64,000 nucleotides of DNA from Ophioceras dolichostomum (taxonomy: Eukaryota > Ascomycota > Sordariomycetes > Magnaporthales > Ophioceraceae): assembly GCA_003049485.1 (NCBI GenBank), contig PYST01000178.1:1-64000 (forward strand), in the 5' to 3' direction. Both the position numbers and the translations under genes were made by a program. This document shows, piece by piece, positions 24,799 through 34,843 of this stretch (positions are counted from its first letter, which is position 1; every line of letters starts with the position of its first letter). The notes beneath the pieces were generated by a model. That model had not been told where the DNA came from and did no database searches. It saw only the letters and a list, made by a program, of their open reading frames with translations.

Positions 24799-26372
24799 AT
24801 GACGGGAATCGTCCGCCCCTCCCGTGGCCACCTAAATAAGGTCACCAAGCCGTCCTCTCCCAGCTCTGGCCGGCGGCCGAATCACCAACTGCTCGCTGCA
24901 ACTGCGGCAGCCGCTGGAATCGCCGAGTCGCGAAGGCAGCAGCAGCAGCAGGACCAGGGATCCTCTGCCATACCACCAGGCCTGGATCTCTCCGATCCGT
25001 CACAGCTTCTCCCTCAGGAACCCGTCTTGAGCCCTGAACTGGGTGATGGGCCGTTGCCGCCCCACGACCCAATGGTTGACCTGCGGGTTGCCGCCGAAGA
25101 TGCGCTCAGGCCGGAACATGGCGGCGTCGCTGTTCCCCAAGACCACGAACACGCGCACGACGACCATGACCACGACCATGACCACGGCATCGCCGCTAAG
25201 GCCGTCGACATGGATCCGGCCGTGACGCACAGCATGGACCTGAGCACGGCGGCGAACATCCTAGCCAACGGCGGCAACCTGCTCGACCCATCCGGATCGA
25301 ACGCAAGGGACTACGGCTCGCCACCGCAAGGGGGCCACGACGAACACGACCCCGGCGACGACGGCAACGTTCCGCTCCACCACAACCACCACCACCACCA
25401 CCACCACCAGCATGGCAGTCACCACAACCTCCACCAGGTGCAGGTTCCTACACAACACCACGGCGTGGATTTTGGGCCGCAGGAACGGACCACAGAGCAG
25501 CTGGCGCGGGAGTCCGGCTATCACGGCGTGGTGCTAGAGAGCGCCCTAGCAAAGCGCTTGGCACGGGAACCCGCCCAGCGGCCCGCCCAGCAGCGGCGGC
25601 CCGATCAGAATCTGAACCTTGCTCGACGCAGTAACGTCGAAGCCCTTTTTGCCCATATTGCTGGGGAGGAGGTCTCCCAGCCCTGCAAGAACTGCCACAA
25701 GGGCCACGGACCGTGGACCGCATGCGTCGTCATCGACGGCCAAATGTGTGGCAGCTGCACCAACTGCTGGTTCAATGCCTCTGGTGCCCGGTGCTCCTTC
25801 CACGGTGAGTCCGTCGCCCTGCCCGCTGGTGGCCTGTGATATCCCACCGGAGCTGCTCATACCTGATGGGATAGGCTTGTTAGCTAATCTCGTTGCTTTG
25901 CTCGCCCTCGCTGTCTGATTCGCGTCGCATGCCGCCCGTCCCAGAGGCGCGAAACCAACAGGGCCATCCTGTGCAGCAACAGCAACCGCAACATCAAACT
26001 CACAATCCCCAACACCACCCGCTCCCAGCCGCGGGCGTGTTGGCGAGCCAAGACCCGCCCGCGTTCGGGGTTGACTCTCCGATGAACCTCGCGGCGGCAC
26101 CCCCTGACCCTCCACCAGGAAGCATCGACTTCACCTCAGCGGTCAACTTGTCGAACCCCACGGTGAGATACACAGTCGAGCGCGCCATGGCCGAGGCACG
26201 AACTGTAGATGTAAAGATGCACCACCTGATGAAGATTGAGCTCTCCGCGAAACGGCTGGCGCTGGACATACTCGCGTACGAGAGGATCGTTGCAGAAGAG
26301 GCCAAGGAGCCGGCCGTGACCGAAGCCGTCGCCCCGCCCCCGGCAGACCTGGGTGGGGGGGAAGCTGCTTAG
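24799..26372 (+). CDS. DUF3716-like Cys-rich, His-rich fungal protein
   Basis: Two exons, 24799-25804 and 25945-26372, phase 1 across a 140-nt intron (donor GTGAGT), giving 477 aa. The recognisable part is a compact Cys-rich module encoded at 25681-25803: CKNCHKGHGPWTACVV, then MCGSCTNCWFNASGARCSFH, with seven cysteines in CxxC-like spacing. This matches, from memory, the fungal domain labelled DUF3716, whose function is unknown; metal binding is plausible. Upstream lie a HxH/DHD-rich stretch (25137-25190) and a poly-His run (25377-25440). Exon 2 encodes a Gln/His/Pro linker and a helical segment (TVRYTVERAMAEARTVDVKM onward). The open frame reaches back to 24715 but only via GTG, so the ATG at 24799 (MTGIVRPSRG) is used. 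The end may be longer: see the finding at 26352-26630. No function is assigned. Confidence 0.75.
25377..25440 (+). repeat. CAC-rich tract encoding poly-His
   Basis: A run of CAC codons gives HHNHHHHHHHQHGSHH within the DUF3716-like protein. Confidence 0.9.
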
Positions 26373-27746
26373 CAGGCACCTCCTCCGCATCCGGAGATCG
26401 CTGCGAGTCCAACGCGTACCCAAAGCATGCAGTCTTCGAAGCTAGGACCTCGTGCATCACGTTTATTGGTTAGTGAAGGCGTGCTCCTCCTGGCCCCTGA
26501 AGCGCATCTAGCCCCCTTGAAGACGGCCGCGGCAGGGGAGGTGGCGCGCCTGTCGAACGGACTGACAGGGTGCCTCGATAGGTTCGTGACTGACGGCTGG
26601 GAGCTCCGCGGCCTGCAAGTCCAGCTTTAGACAAGAGCGGGGGGCATGAAAATAATGAAAGAAATCTAGAAATCTAGGTACCTATCTAGGTGCGCAGCAA
26701 CAATCCGCGAACGCTGTCACTATTTCAACAGTTTAAAACCAACCTAGGGAAATTTGAAAACAAGTACTACCGAGATACCTTCTGTTGATATGGCGGGGAA
26801 AACTTCATATTCATGATTCCGCACGGGCCGGCAGGGCCACAGTCGGCAACAAATGCATGATGACGGGCACGTACCTCTAGTCAACGTAGCTTCGAGACTT
26901 TGGGCTTTGGTCTGGCTCCAGCATGGGGAGGATGGCCGCGACAGGTGTCCTTGCAATAATGGTCTGGAGGCAAACCTGGGTTGCTTGTCTGTCTCCCTAT
27001 CCGCCTTGACAGGTGGTTCATCTCTCGGCAATCTAGCCATGCTCGGAAAGCCGCGTGCTAGCTAGCTGTGCCAGCTCGACATCGGGTCGAAACAGGGTGG
27101 AAGGGGGGCGCCGGAGCCTGGGAGGGCCTGGCCGTGCCTTTCCACGGACATGGCAATGGGTGAGCATCACACGATGAGTTTGCAAGACTCGTACGCAGGA
27201 GTAATTAAACAAGATATCTGATCCGTCCCTTTTTACGTGTGAATGCAAATTCCTCCTCAGCTCTCCAGATCGTCCGGCACACAAGGAGGAGCCACTCCCG
27301 CCAACAGCAGACAAGGGAGTTCGCTATATACTAGCGGGACCTCGTATTCGAAGCGTCGAGATGCGCAAAACAAGTAACAAACAAAACGATGAGATGAGAT
27401 AGACAAGGGAAAGAAAGAAGAAGGATAAGAGGGAAAGGGCGGAAGAAAAAGAATACCGGATTGAGAGGGTAAAAAGAAACAAGAAAAAAACCGTGAGATC
27501 CGAGAAGGAGAAATATCTCGTAGAGTACATAGCACCCGCTGAGGCGCCGCGTCGGCCAAAGCCAAAGCCAAAGCCAACGCCCCACGTTCGTTGATTACTA
27601 CGTGGCTTATATGGGTATCCGGGAGGGTGGGAAGACGGGGGAAGGAGATAGCAGCGGCGGCGACGGTGATAAGCCAAGCGAAGGATGAGCGAAGGATGAT
27701 GAGCGATCGGGGGAGCAAAACGGAGCAAAGGCTTGTTTAGCTCCCG
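26373..27746. other. Spacer between convergent genes
   Basis: Lies between the DUF3716 gene (+) and the G-alpha gene (-). A 68-codon open frame at 26427-26630 could be an unrecognised terminal exon of the former. The rest, including a purine-rich block (27380-27500), looks non-coding. Confidence 0.5.
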
Positions 27747-29186
27747 CTAGATGAGACCGCAGAGGCGGAGGTTCTCCTGTATGATGATGTCTAGGAATTT
27801 TGAACGCGAGTGAGTTAGCAATAGGCCATCATAGCTGGCGACTGGGCAAGCAAGGCTCGACTCGGACGCCTAGACAGAGGTCGTGACGGAGCTTGAGCAC
27901 GAGGACTCGGGTGGTTGCCTCGGGTGGTTGCATCTTACCGTTGACCGCCGCCATGACGAAGCGAATTTGTGTGGTATCAGTGGCGCAGGTGAAGTGGGTG
28001 TAGATCTGCTTGGTCTCGTGCTGGTTCAAGCTCACGAACCGGTTGAGGATGTAGTCGCAAGCCGCCGCGTAGTCATCGCCGCCCTCGTAGTCGGGGAAGT
28101 AGTTCTTCATCGGGCTGATAGGGAGCTTCTCCTTGAACCGATCGATCTTGTTGAGGAAGAGGATGATGGAGGTCTTGATGAACCACCTAGAGTTGCAGAT
28201 CGAGTCGAATAGTGTGAGCGCCTCCTGCATGCGGTTGACTGTCTCATCCTCGAACAGCAGCTGGTCGTACTCCGAAATGGCGACGAGGAAGAGGATCGTG
28301 GTGACGTTTTCGAAGCAGTGGATCCACTTCTTCCGCTCCGAACGCTGGCCACCAACATCGAACATGCGGTATGTGAGGTCGCCGATGATGAAGGTCGTCT
28401 CGGTGATGCCCGTGGTTTTGACACGCGACCTCAGGACATCCTGGTCATTAGGCATGTAGTCTGGCGCCGCGATGCGCGCGATGTTGTCGAAGTAGCTGCG
28501 AGGCATGATGCCAGTCCATGTCAGTCACGGTCAGTGGTAAAACGGCGCGGCGCGGCGCCTGAGTGGCGAAGCGATCGGACGGGGAGAGAGCGCGTAAACA
28601 CGAGTATGGGGGGAAACGCACTATCTGGCGGAGTCATTCAGCTGGTACTCCCTGGAGCGCTTGAAGCACTCCTGCACGCCGCGGTCCTTCCACAGGGCCT
28701 CGATGGCGTTGCCGACCTCGGGTGGCAGCACATCACCCTCGATCTGTGCCGGCTGCATGAAGATCGTCTGGACGTGGTACTCCATCCTCTGGTCCTCGAG
28801 GGGCAACTCGAGCGACTCCATGGCTTCGAGAATGACGCGCATGGACTGAACCGTGTTGCTGAAAATGATCTCCTTGAACGACTCTCGCTCATCCCTGGAG
28901 TAGCCGCCCTCGTGGATGAGCTTCATCTGCTTCAGGATTGTCGACTTCCCGGATTCACCAGCACCTGCAGCCAGCCACACGTGTCAGCCACGGCTCGAAC
29001 AAGGAGAAATAGCAGGGGGCGACAAGGCCTCGCGAGGGCCTCGGGGTCAATGGTGTCCATCTGCTTACCCAGGAGAAGCATCTTGATTTCATTTCGCTGC
29101 TGCAACCGATCTCTCTTCAGCTGGTTCTCGATCTCCTCATTTCGGGCCTTGCCCTCCTTCTCCTCCGTGCTCATTCCACAACCCAT
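27747..29186 (-). CDS. Heterotrimeric G-protein alpha subunit, fungal group I
   Basis: Four exons: 29186-29069, 28964-28622, 28495-27939 and 27790-27747, giving 353 aa, exactly the usual length. Introns are 104, 126 and 148 nt. The N-terminus MGCGMS carries Gly2 for myristoylation and Cys3 for palmitoylation. The P-loop is LLLGAGESGKS (split by intron 1), switch I contains RSRVKTTGITE, switch II is DVGGQRSERKKW, and NKID and TCATDT complete the guanine site. The C-terminus is CGLI, with the cysteine four residues from the end that pertussis toxin modifies in Gi-type subunits. By family knowledge it couples seven-helix receptors to cAMP and MAPK signalling at the plasma membrane and controls growth, sporulation and, in pathogens, virulence. 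Orthologs are named gna-1, magB or cpg-1 depending on species. The last exon encodes only 14 residues plus the stop. Confidence 0.97.
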
Positions 29187-30251
29187 TTTGAACTACCGCC
29201 CGTGGGCAAGAGGCTGCGGGGATACGTCGTCGGGATAGGATCGAGAGCTGTCGGGAAGCGAATCGTCAGTTCGGCTTCGCAATTGCTTGAATTGATCAGG
29301 CGCAGATGCGCATTAAAATCTCGATGTGGCTGTAGAACGCGGGCAATGATGGATGTCGGCGAAACGGGTGCTTTTGTTCGATGGCCGACTGAGAGGATCG
29401 TTCTAAAAATTGGGGGAATGGAAGGAAGGTCGGCCCCGACATCAATGGAGGGTTGCGCGGCAGATTGGGGGTTGATTGGCAAGAGGACAGCCAAAAAGAA
29501 AATTGATGAAGGCAACAAACTCACCAAAAAAATTTGATTGAACCCCCCCCAAAAAAGGCCAACCAACGTATCGCGAATACAGAGCGCCCAGAGATGGGAA
29601 TGGCTTCAGCTGTTCAATAGCAAACTCAATCAGCGCGCAGCGTTTGCGGATGATAATTGTGCTGTGCACGAAACGGAGGAAAAATAATAATAAAGAGCGT
29701 GAACAAGGCACACTTCGACCGGGTGAGGAGAAGGAGAGAACGAGAGGGATGGCCGGAAAGCTTGAGGTTGTCTGTCTGCAGCGTGCAGGAAGGAATCCTG
29801 GGCGAGCGGAGAATTGCAGACTGGCTGCTGGCTAGGGGCTGGGAAAGGGACAATGCACCAGTCTCAATGCAGACCACCGTAATTTTGGGGTGGGGAGGAG
29901 GTGAGGGGCCAGAGGACCCACGGAGAAAATGGGGTTCGGAGAGCACGTCAAATCACCTGGCAAGGAGCCTTCTCTCTCACCTGCAGGGCACCGACTGGCA
30001 CCAGCAAGCGTGGAAAGGCCTGCGAACTTCCACTGCACGCACGGCGGGCGAGTGGAACGCGAGCTGACTGACAAATCCAGACCCCGAGAATTTCGAATTT
30101 TGGAAGGCGGCCGTTTCTGACGGTGGAGTCGTCCAGCATCCCGGCACCTTGTTTACCTACACCCTTGCTGCACCTGGAAATGCATAACCAGGAATCTACC
30201 GTTTCGAGATTGTGAGGAGACGAGGGTCTCATCCATCCGCAGGCGTCTATT

Positions 30252-30277
30252 GACCTAGGTAGGTACCTACCTACCTT
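30252..30277. repeat. TAGG/CCTA palindromic block
   Basis: GACCTAGGTAGGTACCTACC-type unit, almost perfectly self-complementary about GGTACC. Confidence 0.85.
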
Positions 30278-30990
30278 AGTACATACTGTAGTTTTATATC
30301 AATTACCATGTACAACAAGAGAGTCGGGCGCGCCAGTTTTGTGTGTATCGCGGGTTTGCGGAGGGTGGTTGTGGCAATTATTGGACAGCGCAGCTTCCTC
30401 CTCTTCGGATGCGAAATCAGTGTGGAGAAGGCAAGAAAAACCGCCCTGGCCATCCACATCGAGCATGGCCGCCGCCACAAAAGCCCCGGCCGATCTTGCG
30501 GATGCCCTCCTCCTGTTTCCAAGCAACCAAGCACAAAACATACATATTCTTCTCCCCTACTCGATAGGGACCTAGGTTTCTTTTGGACCAAGATCGTGTC
30601 ACAATATATAGGCGCTGCCCCAGGTGCCCAGGTGGAAGCTTCACTGCGATCAGCATTCAACGGCGCCATGGCAACTAACCCGCTCACCCGCCTTCAGGAT
30701 CGGAAGGGACCAAGTGGGATCGATCTCCCAGCCCCAGCGACTCCTGAACTCCTGCAGCTGGTTGTCGGCATTCCCATTATGAACCCACTAAAACGCCCCA
30801 CCTCAGGTCGGTCTGTCCTAGGAAAGGGAGACAGGAGAGCTTGATCAATGATGAGCCTCACGCGTCTGACCCTGCTGTGTCCTGATGGCCTCGTTCCCTC
30901 CATATCGGCTTATAGAACGAGGAATTTTGACTTGTAAATCTCGAGCTTATAGCACTATACGCCATCATGTTTGAGGCGATGACTTGACTG

Positions 30991-31015
30991 CCTAGGTAGG
31001 TAGGTAGGTACCTAC
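30991..31015. repeat. TAGG/CCTA palindromic block
   Basis: CCTAGGTAGGTAGGTAGGTA followed by CCTAC. Confidence 0.85.
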
Positions 31016-32360
31016 GTCAACTGATACAACTGAACTGCCTTGCTATCTGTCGCCCACCGACTCAATAATGCCTTCCGCTAGTAACCACAATGCCCGTTTT
31101 TCACGCCCGAAAGCTGGAGAAGACGACACAATTCTGCAGGCGCAAACGAACTCGCCACTGCAACGACTAAATCGACCAGGCCCTCCAATGCCGAGGCGGA
31201 CAGCTCCCTGATCAATGGCACAGTTTGACAAAGTTCCTGGCAGTCCCAGGGAATAGATGACTTTCTGATAAGCAACAGTCTCCTGCTCCCCATCTGTGCC
31301 CCTGGATTTCATGCCTCGCTCTTCTTTCGCCCAGATACAACGTACAGGCAAGTGCAGGTGAAACGTCTCCCAATTTTAGCCGGGCTTTCCCATCGAAATG
31401 CAACAGCAGTCCCAGATCTTTTGATGCTCGGCAGCCAGACAGCCGTTTCCCATGTTTCCTCGTGGTACTGACAGTACCTGGATGCCGGCGACAGGCCCTG
31501 AAGCTCACTCACACCACAACAGCGCTAGCACAACACATGCGCCTTCGAATACGGGATTCTGGTGGGTTATTGACGGAGTAGGTACCACACACCTGCACAA
31601 CGATCATCTCCGGCCCTGAAGAATAAATCTCGCTTCCCCCGACTATTGACTTGGGAGTGCATCGTCCCTGCCAAGCCTCGATCCTTCAATGCGTTGCTCG
31701 GTACCTCAAAGTTGTACCTCCCCTCCTCCCCTCCTCCCCTTCCCTTCTAGAATGTCTGGAACCTGCCCCAAAGGCCTGACGGGCTCCACAGGGAAGTCTG
31801 AGAATCCGTTGATCTCCGGGCGACGGCCCCATGAAACCCTGTGCCTTCTCACGTCATCTACAAATGTACGACGTTCTGTCGCTTTTGAAATATTGTACAT
31901 ACAGTGTACTCCGAATTGAGTGTTAGCGGTGTTGTTTGTTCTAGCGGTATCCGGAGAAAAGGGATATCACAGTAGTACATGGAGGCAGATAATGCAGCAG
32001 ATAACTAAGGCCAGGTCTTCACGCATTCACACATTCTATAGCCCGGACGACTTCAAAAATCTCGTGTCATGATGTAGGTAGGCACTTCCGTACTTACGTC
32101 GGTAGGAAGTCGATGGGCCTACTAGCCCATCACCGTCACGCGGCGTGAGGCTGGTGGCGGCTTAGTGTCACTGTCCCTTTTTCTTTGGGCGGGACTTGGA
32201 CAATAAATGATGTGGCGGTGATCGTCCAACTAAGTAATCGGATTCTTCTCAGGGTTCAGTGGTCCCTATTGCTCACCAAACGATTCCTCGGTGGGCTACC
32301 TGACCTATCGACCTAACCTCTGAGCATACCTCATACCTAATTCGACCCCCGCCCAACAAA

Positions 32361-32370
32361 TATATAATAA
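32361..32370 (+). promoter_or_regulatory. TATA-like box before Smr gene
   Basis: TATATAATAA lies 27 bp upstream of the chosen ATG at 32397. If it acts as a TATA box, the transcript would start close to that ATG, leaving a very short leader. Confidence 0.4.
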
Positions 32371-32396
32371 GCCTACGGGATATAATTGTTTCCAAC

Positions 32397-33526
32397 ATGT
32401 CTATCCCCCTGACCCATATTGGCGAGCGAGGTGAGTTCAGTCGCTCTTTGTAACTTCAACCGTGTGTAGTGGGCAGGTGCACAAATGCTGACTACCAAAA
32501 TTGGTTCCCTTCTGATTGATCCCTCCCAGCCTTCAACCATCGAGCAGGCGATGATGCCGAGGCCGAGTATGACCGGCTCCGGGATCTGGCCCGACAGGAG
32601 GCCGCGAAGCGCAGCTCATGTTTCGAGAGGGTGAGTAGGTCCGTCGCTGTACCGCACGGGTGCCGGATTTCAATGCTGTTCCCCCGGCGCCCCTAGATAT
32701 ATGTATCTATGGAGTAGAGCAGTGGGCGTTCCGCGTTTGCTCGTGGTCCCGCTCCCCTTTAACTTAACCTCCTTCATCCGGTCTCCACGGCTAGGTCGCA
32801 CGCGCTGTGCGAGTAGTGAAGCAGCGGCCATTGCGTGCCCCCTCATCTATGTAGCTTTTACTGATGACTCAAACTACCACCGTCAACTACTTCGCTTCCG
32901 TAAAACAGTCCCGCCAAGCTTACGACAATGGCGATGGAGCTGAAGCCAAACGCCTCTCGAACGAAGGCAAGAAGCATGCGGAGGCGATGGATAGGTACAA
33001 CAAGCAGGCGTCGGAGTACATCTTCCGTGAAAACAACGCGCCTGGCCGTGTCGCTGAGGATACGATAGACCTGCATGGGCAGTTCGTCGAGGAGGCCGAA
33101 GACATTTTAGAGGCGCGCATTCGCGACGCCCAGGCGCGTGGCCAGTCTCACCTCCATGTTATTGTCGGCAAAGGCAACCACAGCACCGGCCACGTCCAGA
33201 GGCTCAAGCCACGTGTCGAGCAGCTATGTCAAGAGCTGGGGCTGGATTATGCCACCGAGGCAAACGAGGGCCGGATATATGTTGACCTGCAGGGCGGCAA
33301 GGTCAGCTCGCCCCCGCCTCTGACGCCTCAGCCCGGGCACGATGGTGGCTACGGATATGGCCATGGCGGTAGCCATCACCAGCAGCCGCAACACAGCCCA
33401 CAACAACATACTGGCCAACACCAGCAGCAGCACCAGCACCAACAGAACCAGCAACAGGGCGAGGATCTCATCGGAAGCATTGTCACCAAACTAGTCCGGA
33501 AGCTAGACTGCTGCATTGTCATGTAG
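32397..33526 (+). CDS. DUF1771-Smr domain protein with CaaX C-terminus
   Basis: Three exons: 32397-32430, 32530-32630 and 32909-33526, giving 250 aa; phases 1 and 0 agree. The DUF1771 helical region covers about 18-84 (AGDDAEAEYDRLRDLARQEA through AMDRYNKQASEYIFREN). The Smr domain covers about 98-174 with the DLHG motif at 99-102 and the VGKGNHS loop at 131-137, the parts of Smr linked to nucleic-acid binding or nicking in MutS2- and Nedd4BP2-type proteins. A Gly/His/Gln-rich tail follows (about 180-232). The protein ends RKLDCCIVM: CIVM is a CaaX box and the preceding Cys could be palmitoylated. A similar yeast protein (YPL199C, from memory) is predicted to be palmitoylated, so a membrane-bound Smr protein may be a family trait. 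The second intron (278 nt) is long; an alternative start within it (32873, ATGACTCAAACT) would drop part of DUF1771. Confidence 0.9.
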
Positions 33527-33954
33527 CATGTCAGGGAGGATGTCATGGGGTATGACATGTAGCATGGCATACAGTATTTCCATTTATGTCTGTTGTGTTC
33601 AGTGCTGTATCTTTGGTAATCTATTTGTCGCGCGGCAAACGAGGAGTGAAGAACTGCAAGAGGGAAAATCGAATATCTCTTGAAGTATCTATGCACGGCT
33701 TCGTTGACTGCCTACCTAGATACTCCTAGGTAGGTACCTAGGCATGTGGCTGGGAGCACAATCAAGGGAAGAACTCTGTTTTGTTTAAGTCTAGTTTTTG
33801 TACATATTCGAGCTGGTTGTCCACGGCTGAAATATTGCCAGATTTAAGATGGGGAGTCCCTTTGCGCCTCAGATAGTAGTGGCACTAGAGCTGTTCCAAT
33901 TCCCCGCGACGCGGCGAGGCAGACCTCGACACAACACCGAAGCCCCCCTTAGGC
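33527..33954. other. Spacer between convergent genes
   Basis: 428 bp between the Smr gene stop and the MIC10 stop. It contains imperfect direct repeats of ATGTCATG/TAGCATG just after 33526 and a TAGG/CCTA block at 33711-33742. No gene was seen. Confidence 0.6.
33711..33742. repeat. TAGG/CCTA palindromic block
   Basis: CCTACCTAGATACTCCTAGG followed by TAGGTACCTAGG, between two convergent genes. Confidence 0.8.
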
Positions 33955-34317
33955 TCACGCCTGCTTGCGAATATCCCTCGCCGCCAGTTTCAAACTGGAA
34001 TTGCACTCTTCATATGCCCGTCCCGCGCCAAATCCGACACCGACAAACGCAGGCCATGCTCTTCGCTTGAACAAGAGAACCGAGAAGACGACGCCGAAAC
34101 CTAAGCCGAGGGTGGACTTGATGAGGAGGCTCGAAAGACAGCGGTCCCACTAAGCGGAAGGGTAAAGTGTCAGCGAAAAAGCTGGGTGGAAGCAACTGCG
34201 CACACGCGCAGCAGACCGCAGGTAATCACCAACCTTCTCGTTCAAGAGAGCCTCGCTCACCGGCCGGGAGACAGGGCTTGACCGGCTAGGAGGAAGAGGT
34301 GTCGTTGTCTCGGACAT
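33955..34317 (-). CDS. mic10: MICOS complex subunit Mic10
   Basis: A small gene of two exons, 34317-34234 and 34149-33955, phase 0 across an 84-nt intron (donor GTTGGT, acceptor TTAG), giving 92 aa. The spliced product reads LLNEK|WDRCLSSLLIKST, then two membrane spans: about 32-54 containing the GLGFG motif, and about 58-76 containing FVGVGFGAGRAYEEC. These two glycine-rich helices and the short positively charged loop (FKRRAWP) are the hallmark of Mic10. By family knowledge Mic10 oligomerises in the inner mitochondrial membrane and bends it to form crista junctions. The donor GTTGGT is not the best consensus, but it is the only join that restores the WDRC motif. Divergent from URB2 with 526 bp between starts; convergent with the Smr gene. 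Confidence 0.93.
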
Positions 34318-34843
34318 GATGTCTGGAAGAGCCGTTTTTACTCGCAGTTAGAACGAGTCAGAACGTCAGTTGAGCCTCTAAGAACAGGCAGCAGCTTACT
34401 TCGCAAAAAAAGTGCCAAAATTGTGAATGCGTCGAAAATTGCGATCCAATTGGCGTCGGAGGGTTCCGTAGAAAAGCTCCCCGTCCCCGAGCTGGTCAAT
34501 GAGGAAGCTCCGGAATTTAGCGGCACGGAGCACGAACCATTGCTGAGCCGAAGGCGGTGAGTAGCCAAGTACAGGGATTGGGCCGCTTAGCTAATCCACT
34601 TTTGGACTCAATGACCGGCAGAATTTGGACTTTGTTTTTCAACCCACCTCCCTACACTGAACCACCCTCCTACCCTATCCGTACCTGAAGGAGCGATAAC
34701 TTCGTAGGCGGATTTGGCAGGAAGATGCACCTCTGCCCGTCCCCGGGGCGCTAGGAAGTGGACAGGAGTCGCCAGAGTCTACCTGAGCAACATCACATCT
34801 GGATCAACCATCAGGGCAGCCCGGCAGGTTGGAGGCTGGCAAG
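34318..34843. promoter_or_regulatory. Shared divergent promoter MIC10/URB2
   Basis: 526 bp between the two divergent start codons. A 76-codon frame inside it (34568-34338, -) shows no family features. The regulatory call rests on orientation. Confidence 0.45.

Larger units (their letters stand above)
29187..32396. other. Intergenic, no gene seen
   Basis: Over 3 kb. The first part is likely promoter and 5' UTR of the G-alpha gene. A 178-codon frame at 30308-30844 (+) starts with an ATG but shows no domain and has heavy overlap with frames on both strands, so I do not call it. TAGG/CCTA blocks lie at 30252-30277 and 30991-31015. A TATATAATAA box sits at 32361-32370 just before the Smr gene. 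Confidence 0.5.

Noticed and set aside
30308..30844. 178-codon frame starting with ATG
   Set aside because: No domain, no coding bias compared with the other frames here, and no plausible splice extension seen.
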